Counted from the stretch's first letter, positions 1-12,400 are shown. The stretch: DNA of 64,000 bases from Amaranthus tricolor (GCF_026212465.1 NC_080057.1:23695647-23759646); one strand, 5' to 3'. The notes: generated from the letters alone by a model not told the origin. Numbers and translations are program-made.

Positions 1-110
1 GATTTTAGGCCGGTTCAAGGTATATCTCATGATTTTAACCGATTTTTGATGATACCGTTACCACACCACCGTGTCGTTACCGCAATCATGACCATTGCTG
101 CATTCTTTCA
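1..110 (+). repeat. dispersed repeat, copy 1 (partial)
   Basis: The first bases resemble two other places, about 2266-2380 and 45966-46075. All three share a cgcattttagg-like start, a ggttcaagg-like piece and an accaccac...gttaccgca-like tail, in the same orientation. No coding capacity is seen. It lies in the last visible intron of the BARD1-like gene. Similarity was judged by eye. Confidence 0.4.
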
Positions 111-150
111 CTATGAATGAAACAACATGAAAGGAGAAGAAGGAACTTAC

Positions 151-3100
151 AATCAGTTTTAAGTATCCATCTCCCATTAAGTATAGCCATAAGAACTTTC
201 AATGTCCGACTGCAAGCACCATTTGCATCAGTTGTGGCGATCACATGAGTAACATTTGGGTTCCAAGACTTTGTCACAGTGGCTCCACACAAGTTCGCAA
301 ACTTAACCAACATATACTGCATAACATGAAATCAAATGAAATGCGTCACATGGATTCGTTATTTAGAAAACAAGACTCGGAAAATATACCAAAGCTCAAA
401 AGGTATGTTCTGCTTTCATACGTGTTCGATACAGAAACGATTCGCAGCGACACGAGTTATAATAAAGAATACACATGGGGGAGAAGTATGTATACTATAA
501 CATCTAACCTTTTCATCTGCAGAAAGGGCTGATCCACAGAATACCCAATTTTTTGCTCCAGAATGAGATGTTGCCCAAAAGTCTAAATCGCGTGAATTTT
601 TCTGTTCATTATGCCTGAAAACCACTCGTCAGAACTGATGAAGATGTCTATTGTCTACTTGATTCAATGTTTTAAAGGCCATTCGGAGTTAAAACGGCAT
701 TCATGACTATATGAGAATGAACAAGCCAGACTGAATCGTGAAAAAAAATGCAGAATATTGAACTCATTTACACAATGTGACCCAGTGAGAAAAAAAAAGA
801 ACTGTTTATCTTTAGGAATTGATACTGTGTGTCATTGTGGCTTAGTGTCTGAGGTTGGGAGCTTGGAGCAAGAAGCACAGGTTTATGCTACTCATTAGAT
901 ATGGGAAAAACGTTTGATCGGTCAGATTTTCGATTGGATCAGTTTCGGTCGGTTCATTTTCGGGTCGGGTCAACTTCAGGTCCGATTACTCTGGGATATG
1001 GGCGAATTCGGATTGACCCAATGGGTTACCATTTTTTTTTCCCTGGGTTAACTTAAAAAATTGTGGAATTTCTTATTTTATCATAGAATTTGAAAATAGA
1101 TTATCCTTTTTTCGGAAAAATTATTTACTATAGCACATAGCCAAATCACAATAAAATAACAGAATTTCAAAGGATCAAATAATAATAATAATTCAACATA
1201 AAGAAATATTAACAAGTCTAAAATGCATCATACTACAAAAAAGATATCCAAATGACTCAAACATAATACAACAATTTTTTTTAAGAGTACAAAAGTAAAA
1301 AATATGTTAAATAAAGAAGCATAAGTTTTTTGTGTGTGCTTAAATGGAGAAGTTTTACCCCTTTTTTTAACAACTGCACAACCCAACGGGTCCAATTTAA
1401 TCCTGACCTGACCAACCTGTTTTCCTACAGGTTTCTCGGGTTCGGTCATTTTTCAGGTTCAGGTCAAAATTTCCACGTTTCAACTCAGTTTTTTTGGTCG
1501 GATTTCGGATCAATTTTCGGGTCAGATCAATTTTCCCAAGTCTACTACTCATACAACATGCAGACAAGGGGAAAATGTGTAGACAGATAAAAGCCAGCAT
1601 GCACTTGGCTTATTTATTAAGGAAAACCTTAAAAACATGTTTCTATGCAAAGAAATTTAAGACAAGTACATACCCTGGAGCTGAAGAATATTTTTTTGGA
1701 GCAGGCTTTTTGGACTTCTCTCTAGGGAACTTTTGTGAAGCATGATCAGGACAGAGCATTAGAAAATGATCCTACAAAATCAACAAAACAGTAATCCGAC
1801 TTCAGACCTATTATTTCCTTCTGTTGGATGATGAATTACAAACAATTCTATTAGTATCGGGTCCAAACGATGCGAATACAGAACTCACGTCATCCCATCT
1901 ACATTCTTTAACTTCAAATGCACAAGGAGCATGATAACTTTTTCGACAGGATTTCACATAGCAACCTAGGGCTGCTCCTTTGAGCCCACATTGAGCGCAC
2001 TTGAGTTTTCCTGCTCTTGCTAGTTCTTTATCCAAATTTTTTATCGTAGTGTCATTCACATAAAAAATTTGAGGCGCCCTGCAATTGCAAAGTCATATTG
2101 TTCAACTATTTGGTAAAGTCTACATGTTTAGCAAAATTGGCATAGCAGTTAATCCAACATCAGATCCAACCATAGTGCAAAAACAAGATCGCATTGTATC
2201 GTATCGGCCTATCGGGTGAGCAAAAAAAGTGATCACATCTAGTGATCAAATTCTATTTGCATTGTAAAGGTGTAAAAAACGCATTTTAGGTTGGTTAAAG
2301 GGTACCCCTTCGTCTCAGTTGATATTTGGTGGTGCGACGGTTACTTCATTCCCGTTATGCATCATAATAACCACTACAACAATCGCAACTGAATTTGCAA
2401 ATTTGTAATATCGATCTAGCTAGGTGAAGGAAAACTATGTTCATAATAAGATAAAATGATAGGTCAAAACTAGCCAAAGGAGATGATGACAGCAAACAAC
2501 CATCTTTGTTTGAACAGGTATATAACTAAATTTCTAAAGGACACAGCAACAATAATGTCAAAAGTCTTAATCCCGAAAAATAAAGTCGGCTACATAATCA
2601 AAACAAATCAACATGAGAGATTGTCGATAACAAAGATTATACTTTATTTTGTCCCATTTCATACAAATCTACAACTGAAAAAACCAATTCAAATGATCAT
2701 CCCCAAATATTCTCCTCCTCTATTCCATTATATCTATTCATACATGCTCTTGTGAATCTCAATTCTTCAAGTCATTCTTCAGTTCATTCTTATTACCTGG
2801 GTCATCTTCGGCCTATTTTTTTCCTCTTCTAATTTCTACAGAAATCAATGGCGAGGACTGATCGAATAGAGTAAAAGAGAAGTGTGAAACTTATTTCAAG
2901 AGAAAAGTATAATGGTAGAATATTCCCTTTATGAGAGAAAATTTTGAAAAAGGATACTTGCATCTCAAAAATAGACAACACATTGAAAGTAAGGAAGGGC
3001 ATATTCAATCAACCATATTTCAATTTTGAATCCTTTGGAGTACTGTATATCTAATCTTCGGCAACATATATATACAGTTTGAAGAGATCACTCACCAGTC

Positions 3101-5979
3101 TAAGCAGCTATGGTGCAGGTGTACGACATGAGAATGACTAGCCTCGTGGGCAAAGACTTGCCTACCATTAGCAAAATGCTGCATGGGTCCACTACCCTAG
3201 AGGAGAAAAGAGATAATCATAGAAGATGAATACACATAGTATGCACAATAATATCACACAACATCGCCAAAGCCTTAAACCCAAAAGAGTATGGTCGGCA
3301 AAGGATCATTTCCAGTTGTCGTCCGCATGCAATTTTCTAGTTTCTACTCCCATCATTTCGATTTTCATGTTAAATCATGAAAACAAACACAATCTGAAAT
3401 GATAGAAACACACCTCTGTTATCTTCCATGTCCGGCAAAATGCACATTTGAAGTTAAGCAAAGTTGCAGAATCGAAATCGAATATTTGCTGGTTATCAGT
3501 ATTATTCCTGGTATTAGTCATGTCAGAACCTGCACAAACAGAATTCTCTAGATTCACAGCTTCTGATGTTGTACTTCCCTGGTTCATCTCTGGCAAACCT
3601 TGGTCTAGTTGCTTTTGCTTCTTGGAATTATAACCATAAGCTCCGTAATCATCAGCAGTTCGCTTAGCAAGTTTATTTGATAAACATTTTCCTACAATCT
3701 GCAACAATAAATTTCGAAAGCAGCAAGTCAGAAGAAAATTTGTTCGATATCAGAAACAATATCAACAAAAATATAGAACAAATCAGATTCTCACATCACT
3801 GCTTCCTGGATCATGACCGTTGATACCCTTGCTAAATCTGGAAGATGGACTGTCCGGAAACAACTGTATCTGGTTCACGTCCACATTAACAGTTTCATGT
3901 TGCTCTGTATTGCCACGGGTTTTACTGGTTGAGTTGCCATGAGGAGGTTTAGTTAGGTCCTTAGCAATTTGATTAGAGTATTTTGCATCTGTTAGAAATG
4001 AGCATGGCACAAAACCTCCTTCAATATCTACAATGACGAATCATAAAACGTTGCAGGCATTATGAATAAGAAGTAAGAACAACAACAACAACCACAAGAC
4101 TCCATAAACCCCAGCGCCATTATGAATAGCTCCCACCTATGGAGTGTTTGGGGGTCAGATGTACGCAATCTTATCTTGATAAGATGACAAAGAGGTTGTT
4201 CCAAATTGACTCTTCGTAACAAACATCATGCGCAACTTCAACATACACATAAGAACTAAGAAAAAATCCTTAATTCATGTAAAGGTAAGAATGTGACTAA
4301 TGTTTGCAAAAAGGGAACCTGAATTAAGCATGTGCATAGAGAAAGAAGGTTTCAAACTCTTGTAGATGTTGACCACATTTTCCACAAAAGGAGCTTGTCT
4401 CAAACCTACAAGTAATATCAAGAAATAACCCAAGTTTAAATCAAGCAAATGGTTTGCATAGATAAGAAAAAAGACATTATCTATACCAAAAGAAGAAACT
4501 CATACTTCTTTATATAATGATTCAAAAGTCCAACTTTAGCAAATTTATACTAAAAAAACATAATACTTTATGAAAAGAAACCCAACATTTAAACAAAACC
4601 CCCCTTTTTATATAACATGTTAAAAGGGAAAATGATTAAAACCCCAACAACCCACCTTATTTTGGGTCATCTTCATCATCATACCATTTATATCTCGCTC
4701 ATACAAGTTATGATCATGGTTTGGAGAGAGTTTTGAAAGATGGAAAACTATTCCCGTATCAAAGGAGATAAGGAGGTTGCAACCCAGTTAAAACCTTTCC
4801 CACCTTATTTAGGGTACCCCACAAAGTTTACGTAAATACCCAGTACAGTTCAACAAGATTAAATGTGAAATTAAGGATAGTCATGGAGCGGGTTTGGCGA
4901 ACCCTTTCAATAGATCCAAATCCGGATCCAGACCCTAAGCGTCTAAAATTTTCAGACTCAGACCCAGACCCTTCGACTCTGATGAGTCTAAGGTTCTTAA
5001 TGGATCCTAAATGGATCTAAAAAATCTATTTAATTTGTCACATTTGAACCTTTTGTAAGTCATTAGCAAATTTTATAAATATTAAATACTAATTATATAA
5101 ATATATATAAATAGAAAAATTGCAAAATAGTAAGCATGTAAGACAATATAATACAAATTTAGCACTAATTAGCATATATATATATATATATATATATATA
5201 GAAAATAAATGGGATATTAAGGTGGGGTAGAAGTAAGATTAATAGACAAAAGTCACAAAATAGTGTAAGACAATTTAATAATTACAAGGGTTCGAGTCTG
5301 AAGGGCGGGTCCAAGGTCCGGGTCTAGAGGTATGGTCTGGGTCCGGGTACTAACCCTTGGACCTGAACCCAAACCCGCCAATTATATTTTAGATTCGAAT
5401 CCGACCCGAATCCGGTGAGCCTAAAAAAAAGACCCAAACCCTTAAAAAAATAGGCGGGTCCAACAGGATCTTGGACCGATAACCATCACTGTGTGAAATA
5501 CACAATGCATACCCATTTTCAACAAGATTAAGCAAAAAAGTGAGTTCAAGGAGTAAAATTAGGGGAATAAAGATAGAAAGTACCTTGTTCAAGATAGGGA
5601 AATTTGCAGAGAGGACACTGTAACCCAAATAAATACGAATTGGGTAGGCAAAAACTGAGATTTATTGGAAAAAGTACATCAAAATAGTACATAATCATCA
5701 AACTAAATACCAATTTCATCATGGGAATATCAAATATGGATCATTGATCGAACTACCTGCAGAAAATATGATCACACGGCAACAGCATAGGCTCATTGTA
5801 CACCTTTAGGCTGCCAAACATAAACCCATTATAAATTTCAAAACTTTTACATTAAAAATCCCCAAAATGGTTACTGAAATCAGAATTAGCAAAAAATAAA
5901 TTAAAAAAGAACAAAACAAGGGTAGTACCAAAGAGAACATGTTAAAGTAAACCCTAGTTTCTGAAGATGAAGAACCCAT
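151..5979 (-). CDS. BARD1: BARD1-like RING/ePHD/BRCT protein (C-terminus off the window)
   Basis: Plant BARD1 is the partner of BRCA1 in a nuclear E3 ubiquitin ligase for recombination repair; in Arabidopsis it also restrains WUSCHEL (ROW1). Exons in gene order that join in phase: 5757-5810, 5584-5654, 4319-4405, 3795-4027, 3414-3698, 3096-3196, 1889-2078, 1674-1771, 509-614, 151-316. They encode a RING remnant (MLLPCDHIFC, then CPLC), a conserved stretch like ENVVNIYKSL, a variable linker of about 170 residues, a complete extended PHD finger starting CAFC with the block KGAALGCYVKSCRKSYH, and the first BRCT (KNWVFCGSALS, then CGATVTKSWNPNVTHVIA). The short RING-to-ePHD spacing and the LPCDH motif favour BARD1 over BRCA1. 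A possible first exon is 5929-5979 (starts MGSSSSETR), but its phase does not join the next exon at its obvious donor and I find no first RING CxxC. The second BRCT is beyond position 1. Confidence 0.85.
2266..2380 (+). repeat. dispersed repeat, copy 2
   Basis: Intronic segment starting gtaaaggtgtaaaaaacgca, matching copy 3 at 45966 and, less closely, the left edge of the window. It shares the ggtggtgcgacggttac-like block. No open frame or clear terminal repeats. Probably an old non-coding transposon fragment. Confidence 0.4.
4108..4255 (+). repeat. SINE-like dispersed repeat A, copy 1
   Basis: This BARD1 intron segment carries, in order, ccccagcgccat, ctcccacctatgg, gggtcagatgtacgcaatc, acaaagaggttgtt and catgcgcaac. 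The same order recurs at about 41940-42040, 45605-45735 and 46565-46850. Length of about 150 bp, dispersal and lack of coding capacity fit a SINE; I did not identify convincing pol III boxes. Confidence 0.5.
4676..4815 (+). repeat. dispersed repeat B, copy 1
   Basis: Begins with a catcatcatacc run, then a cgctcatacaagttatgatcatgg-like block, a ggtttggagag block and aaggagataaggaggttgc. The same order is seen at 39875-40015, 40687-41005 and 42098-42190, and inverted and tandemly amplified at 38178-38433. Confidence 0.5.
4880..5490. mobile_element. candidate non-autonomous element with GGGTC-rich ends
   Basis: Both ends are rich in (a)gacccggac/gggtccgggt-type words in opposite orientation, enclosing an AT-rich centre with a TA microsatellite. 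The left part reads tagtcatggagcgggtttgg and the right end is roughly the inverse (ataaccatcactg). Smaller GGGTCGGGTC-rich tracts occur at 900-1030, 1380-1540 and 40790-40950. I could not define exact ends or a target duplication. Confidence 0.3.
5174..5200. repeat. (AT)n microsatellite
   Basis: Uninterrupted AT dinucleotide run in a BARD1 intron, inside the AT-rich core of the candidate element at 4880-5490. Confidence 0.9.
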
Positions 5980-6349
5980 GAATTGAGGAAATATGCATGG
6001 TTATGGGATTCCCCCATTATTGAGTAAGTTTAAGTGGCTAAGAGAGCCCATCTCTAATTTTGGACGGATTTTTTTACCCAATCCTTATAATTCGTCACCC
6101 TTTTCATTTTTTCGCCACCCCCTAGTAAATTACCATATTGCCCTTGGTTTTTGAAAAAATTACAATTATGCCATTGAAGCTAAAATTTTCTATATAAACC
6201 ACAATCACACTAAAAATACTCTCACTACAACTAAAAACCAACATACAAAAGCAAAATTTGGGAGCAAAAATTAAGTTCAATCCGGAATTTATCAATCGAG
6301 GTAAGTTATTTGTAATTAAATTTAATCACGGAAAAAAAAAATATATATT

Positions 6350-6449
6350 ATAGGAGTCGCCCAGATCTGGGCGACTGGACCCCGGTTCAGTCGCCTAATT
6401 TTAGGCGACTGAACCGGGGTCGAGCCGCCCAGATTTGGGCGACTCCTAT
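6350..6449. repeat. subterminal palindrome, left copy 1
   Basis: Nearly perfect palindrome of about 98 bp centred near 6400. It is made of alternating GGGCGACT and AGTCGCCC words around CCCCGGTTCAGTCGCC and its inverse. It sits about 270 bp inside the left end of the MULE. The same words form the right-end array, so these may be transposase-binding sites or hairpins. Confidence 0.85.
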
Positions 6450-6649
6450 TATTTTTTTTTTTATTTTTATTTTTATTTATTATTAAATAAATGTTTATGT
6501 TTTGTATATATAAAAATTTTTGTTTTTTAATTTTTTCCTTATATTTAGGAAAAATATATTTAAAGTTTGAAATTTAAAAAAAAAACCTGATTTTTATTAA
6601 TAAATTAAGTTATTTGTAATTAAATTTAATCACGAAAAAAAAAAAAAAT

Positions 6650-6753
6650 TAAAGGAGTCGCCCAGATCTGGGCGACTGGACCCCGGTTCAGTCGCCTAAT
6701 TTTAGGCGACTGAACCGGGGTCGAGCCGCCCAGATCTGAGCGACTCCTTTAAT
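6650..6753. repeat. subterminal palindrome, left copy 2
   Basis: Second copy of the palindrome at 6350, differing at a few bases. The preceding 40 bp (aagttatttgtaattaaatt and following) is duplicated too, at 6303 and 6607, so this is a direct duplication of about 304 bp that includes the palindrome. Confidence 0.85.
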
Positions 6754-6779
6754 TTTTTTTTTTTTTTTTTATTTTTTCC

Positions 6780-7140
6780 GTATGTATTTTATTGATTTTA
6801 TTATTATTAATTTAATTATTATTATTATTGTATTGTTATTTTTGTTAATATTAAATATGTGTTAATGTTATTATTATTAATATTATTATTATTATTGTGA
6901 TTGTTAATTTTGTATTATTAAATATATGTTAATGTTGTTATTATTAATTTTATTATTATTATTGTTATTGTTATTTTTATTTATTATTAAATATATGTTT
7001 ATGTTTTGTATATATTTTTTTTAATTAAATGTTAATAATTTTTTGTTTTTTTTTTGTTATTTTTTTCCATATTTTATTTATGATTATTATGTATTTAGAA
7101 ATATTATTATTTATAATATTGAATGAAACCGTAAAAAATT
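6780..7140. repeat. TTA/ATT-rich low-complexity tract
   Basis: Imperfect ATT/TTA simple sequence between the left palindromes and the PMD gene. Nothing else is recognisable. It probably contains the PMD promoter, but no single TATA element can be chosen. Confidence 0.7.
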
Positions 7141-7147
7141 GTAGAAA

Positions 7148-9219
7148 ATGGCTGGTAATCAAGGAAAAGGAAAGGGTTTTTTTAGGCAATTGTTGAGAGG
7201 TAATAGTTCTAGGCCTACCTTACTCAGAGGGGACCCGCATGAGAGAGGGGTCACGGGTTCTGCTAGGAGGGCTAGGCAGGAAGAGGCGGCCAGACACAGT
7301 GAGGCCCAAAGGTCGAGTACGCTGAACCAAGTGCGCACTCATTTTGATGACTAGGCTGATAGCCTCCAGAGTAGTTGGGGGGTTTATAGTGATGATGATA
7401 ATGATGCTGATGATGTTCAGTTCCAAGGTCCTGAGCCTGCCCCATTGGACTGGACTATAGTTCGTGGCCCCCAAGGCAGATTTGCCCGGCCCTAGTTCTT
7501 CCGCCGCATCTGAGCGTGCAGGAGGAAGTTTTGTCGATAATGAGCCGCCACGGGGCAGGCCCTCACAGTCCACTAACACAGACTGGTTAGTGACATCACC
7601 CCAGCCCGGGGGGCCGACAGATACGCGACTGATCCCTAGCTATGGCGGGCACATAGCTAAACTTATTTATGACGGATCCGAGCGTACGCCTCCGATTCTG
7701 GAGTGCCGTATTAGGAAGAGACCGGTGGAGTCCATCATCGGATTGAGGGATTTGTCCGTTGAGCTAGTCGATTTTCTACCTTCCACTTCCCTCGGTCGAC
7801 TACCGGTCATTATGCACCAGCACATCGACTCTGCTTTGATATCGGCGTTCGTCGAGAGGTGGCAGCCGGATACGAACACCTTTCACGTGCCCTGGGGAGA
7901 GATGACGATTATGTTGCACGACGTGCAACGCATATTGGGCATTTCTATTGATGGTTCTCTGCCGGCTGAGCCTTCGGAGGCGGAGTGGGAGGTTGGTATC
8001 ACCAATCTGGTCGGCGAGCCTCTGTCTGAGCTTCGACGTAAAGGTTCATTCACCAGCGGATGCATAAGCGTTGCTGAACTGATGCGGCTGTGTCATAGGT
8101 CGCATGCCTTGGATACCCAGACCACAGCGTACTACATGGCTGTCATTGGCTCTACCTTGTTGGCGGATAAGACCAGGACTGGCATGCGACCTCACCCGAT
8201 AGTTGTCGTCAACGACGATGAACAGGACGTGGCTTGGGGTGCGGTGACTTTGGCGTTCTTGTACAGGCAGCTCGGAATGGCATCTAGGGCTGGTTGCAAG
8301 ACCATTGCTGGATGCCTCACATTGCTCCAGACATGGATCTATGAGTACTTCCCCGCTTTCCGCCCTCATCCTCGCCGAGATGATGTGCCAAACACGACTA
8401 GGGCGGAGATGTGGACGCCGAAGAAAGTAGGTCGTGAGCTGGACAGGTTGATATCATTCCGCAAGGTTCTGGACTCAATGACAGAGACTCAGGTATTTTA
8501 CATTACATTTTGTCATGCATGTTTTTTTTTATGTGTAGGAAATTTTTTTTTTTTAACTTGGCCTGTAAGCAGGTTGAATGGACTCCCTACAATTGTGGAG
8601 CTCCTGCGTTGCTGCATGAGCACCCACGCACCACAGTCATCGGGGGTATCACCTGCTTTGATGTTGTGGAGGTGTATTTACCGGAGCGGGCATTGCGACA
8701 GATTGGGTTCGTGCAGTCTATTCCTCCAGCTCCTATGAGACCAGCCAAGGCTCTTCGACCGGCACACGGAACCTACTCCGTGACCTTTCCTTCTTCTGCT
8801 GCTGCATTTGTGGAGGCGTGGAGTAGGTTCCCCTACAGTGGCCGCCTTGTTGAGCAGGGACTTCGACGGGCTACTGTTCCTTCAGAGACTGAACCTAATT
8901 ACGTTGAATGGTTCAGAGTTTGCTCGCACCCGTACATATCCCGAGACGAATTGCTGGCTTCCGGTCCTGGTCCTGGTCAGAGCAGATCTGATTACGTGAG
9001 TTTTATTATAAATTTTTTTTCAAGTTTCTTTTATTTAATGATTTAATAACGCACATTGTACTGTTGTGTTTTCAGTTCGCGAAAGAATGGGCCAGTCGAT
9101 TCTCTCCAGTGGCAAGACTACCTACGCGGCTTGCGGATTTGAACTCCCGTCAACGACATGCGTTAGAAATATACCTTAATGATTGTAGAGAATTATATGA
9201 TCAATGGCATACTGAATAG
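7148..9219 (+). CDS. plant mobile domain (PMD) protein of the MULE
   Basis: The clear coding part starts at ATG 7464 with exons 7464-8492, 8573-8995 and 9076-9219, joining in phase to about 531 residues. It matches the plant mobile domain (PF10536), known from MAIN/MAIL1 and from transposons and often annotated as serine/threonine-protein phosphatase 7 long form homolog. Supporting blocks are FVERWQPDTNTFHVPWGEMTI, LGISIDGSLP and the C-terminal YVEWFRVCSHPYIS; no phosphatase domain is present. An upstream frame from ATG 7148 (MAGNQGKGKG) looks like the original N-terminus: acidic, reading through one TAG at 7352-7354, and rejoining the main frame only after a shift near 7487. The gene is therefore either damaged at its 5' end or now starts at 7464. 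It converges on the transposase gene. Transposon role unknown. Confidence 0.8.
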
Positions 9220-9448
9220 TCTGTACTGAAACTATTTTACATTATTTATTGCATTTAATTTCGTCAATGATTGCATTTAATTTACATAAATATACACACT
9301 AACCCACATCACACAAATACATGTATATTTGTCTACCAGCATTATAAATTCCTCCTATTAATCAAAGAAATAAATAAATTGTTAACAGCACACACTGTAG
9401 TATAATTATGGATTATATACAACTTTTAATGAATGTCGTGTATAAATT

Positions 9449-12400
9449 CTATGGAGTATCTAAATTTACAGCATCGTCAGCGGTGTTATTTGTTGGTGGG
9501 GGTGCCCCGCGTAGATTATTCCACAGCATAATCCTCGTAGTGAAATTTGTGTCAAGATCTTTCGCGAAATTGTCAGCTGCTTGTTTCCAACGTGGGTGGA
9601 TCGGCGGCAGAGGGGATGAATCGTCGTTCATAAAAAGTTGAACAAAATGATTTCGATTAACCCAAAGTATATGTATTAGTTTATTTACACTTCTCGCGGC
9701 CTGTGATTTTCTTAAAGGAAGAATCAAACAGTTGTTTAATGAATCACCGTTAGCAGAACCATAAAAAGCAATGGCAATGTTAAGAAACGTTGCTGCAGAG
9801 TAGAAAGCCATCGGTGCATCGAACCAGTGCATGAAAGGAGCAGGTCCATCGGTGTGTGAACCTACTCTGAATATTGACTCGTCTAGTGACTCATGAGATA
9901 GATACAAAGTTAGGTATTGCGCTCTGTTCATTTGCATTTCCATACTCATAGCACGTCTTAAAATAGGCCATGCTTCCTCGCCTCCCAGCTCTGTGACGGC
10001 AATTGCTCTAAATCCACAGTTACCATCACCTAACACATCAATCCAGTCGAACAAATAAGGAGGAAGCATGAATGGGATGTAATCAGGCCATGGAAACTGT
10101 GAGAAATCACGACCTTCTGGATCATCTACAATAAATGTAAATTAAGTTAATATAACCACAATAACAAATAATTAATGAAAAAAACTAAAAATTAATTCAA
10201 TTACCGGATAAGTTGAAACTGAACTTAATTCCTACTAAAGATTGCGTCTCTCGGCCACTAGATCTGCCACTTGATCTCCCGCGGGAAGAAGATCTAGACC
10301 CTCGACCACGAGAAGATGATCGGCTATATTCAAATGAACTTTTTCTCCTTCTCATGGTTTTACTAGTGCTTGGTCTTCCCTTTCTCGGTGGACTAGCGTA
10401 AGGCTCAGGTATATCCGCACCATCTGGGTGTAATTCATATTCAAGTACCTCAGCCATTCGGCGAACAAAAGCGGGATCAGATTTAAGGACTTCATCGACC
10501 AGAGATTGAAAGTACTCTTTGTCATTGGCGTTCGCGTTTCGTACTTCTTCATTGGGTTCGTCTCCTACCTCTGTGTACCTCAAAGTACTCCAGAATTCAT
10601 GAATGTCATCCAAGTACAAAGCACCATGTGATCCAATTTTTATTTGTAAATAACATGCACACGGCAATCCATGGGTTTTTAGAAGTACACAACCGCATTT
10701 GTTCAATGCAAAATCACCCAGTTCTAACATGCGGTTAAACTCATTCTGGATCTGCTCCAAGGCATAGAGAGACACGTGGCGATATAGAGGTCTAAAGAAA
10801 TATTGTCGTAGCGTTCTTGGTACAGAAGTCATGGATTCCTGTAGCGATTGTCGGATTTTAGCTTGTTGATTTGTAATCTGTGCGTGCGCCCTTTTGAAAA
10901 GGGTATCGAATGAGCTATTACCGCTACCAAGGTAATACTTAAAAGACGAGTGTTGGCTTTCCACTCTGCTGGTAGTATGGTTACCCAAGTGTAAACAATC
11001 ATTCGTCCACGCACGCACAAATTTCTCTCTAAGTGGAATCCATGTTCCAGTCAAATACCGAACGACCCTTCGGTTCCTAACCGACCACGTACTGACGATC
11101 CCTTCCCATCTCTTTTCATATTCCCGGATTGTAGCACTTTCAACCAAGGGGTTCCATCTACTTTTCCTAAATATCTGCCCTTGTTGATTTTTCTTGCCGC
11201 CGCACAACTTGTCCACCATGTTCTCAACATCGTTGCCAATATGCCAGGTGCATAACAAATGACGTACATCTACATTAAACAAAACAGTGAACGTAATTAA
11301 GACATTATCAATAGATATAACCACAATAATGAACTCACAAAGCGTTTTTACCTGGGAAGACGTCACGAATAGCTGCAGATAAACCTTCGTCACGATCGGT
11401 TACAATGACGCTAGGAGTCTGAGCACTGCCGAAAATATCTCTCAATCCCTGCAGCACCCACGAGTACGACACAGCCGCCTCATCTCGCATCAAACAAAAC
11501 GCAACCAAGAAGTTGTGATTTGTTAGCGTCATTCCGATGACTTCACATAGTGGCCACTTTGATTTGTTCGTTTTGTACGTTGTATCTATCAGCACAACAT
11601 ACGGCCACGTACGTATCATTTGGATTGAAGTAGGATTTGCAATTAAAAGTCTGCTCAAGTGCCCGTCATTATCCAACTCTGTCCAGACCACATAATTATG
11701 TTCTGTGGCCATATGAAGACAGTGTTGAAGGGGAGTCCTGCCCTCCATTTCATCTCTCCTTATTGATTGCCTAATATTATATATCTGATTCATACTAGCA
11801 TAAAAACCAGGAAAATTATCTCTAATAGAATTCATAATAAAGGCCGGTTGCATTCCGGTTGCACTAAGCTGTCGTATGTGCTCCCGAATATCTACATTAA
11901 TCCTCGCCCTTACATGACCATCTCTGTACACCAAGAACGGGTGGTTATGTTTTCCCTTTACACCAGGACACACCCTTACCGTCCAAGGTCTTTCTCCTGG
12001 TTTACGACTACTTCCTACAATCATAAATTTACACCCACAACTCCTACTTTTAGAACCAGGTCGGGCAGCATTATCTACATTATCTACATCACCCCTAAGT
12101 TTACCATAGCGGTGACATCTTAAATAACAACTAACTCTGGAACGTCCTTCTTTCTTTTTATAAGAAGCACGTGTAAATAGAAAACCGATTGTAATTGCTA
12201 TTGCATCGGCCCAACTATGTAACTCATCTATGGAGATAAATTCCCTATCCGTAACAAAGCGACCGGAGTAGTCTACGTTGTCTCCAAAATTTTCAAACTC
12301 CTGCACATTTGAAATGATATAAATTAAGTACATTAATGACTACAATAATAATATTTGGATTAATAATAACAACAACAACAACAATAATAATAATAATAAT

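Noticed and set aside
7220..7579. Open frames antisense to the PMD gene (7220-7579, 7667-7879, 7883-8065, 8046-8369)
   Set aside because: Shadows of the plus-strand PMD gene, which has recognisable domain sequence and better phase across introns.
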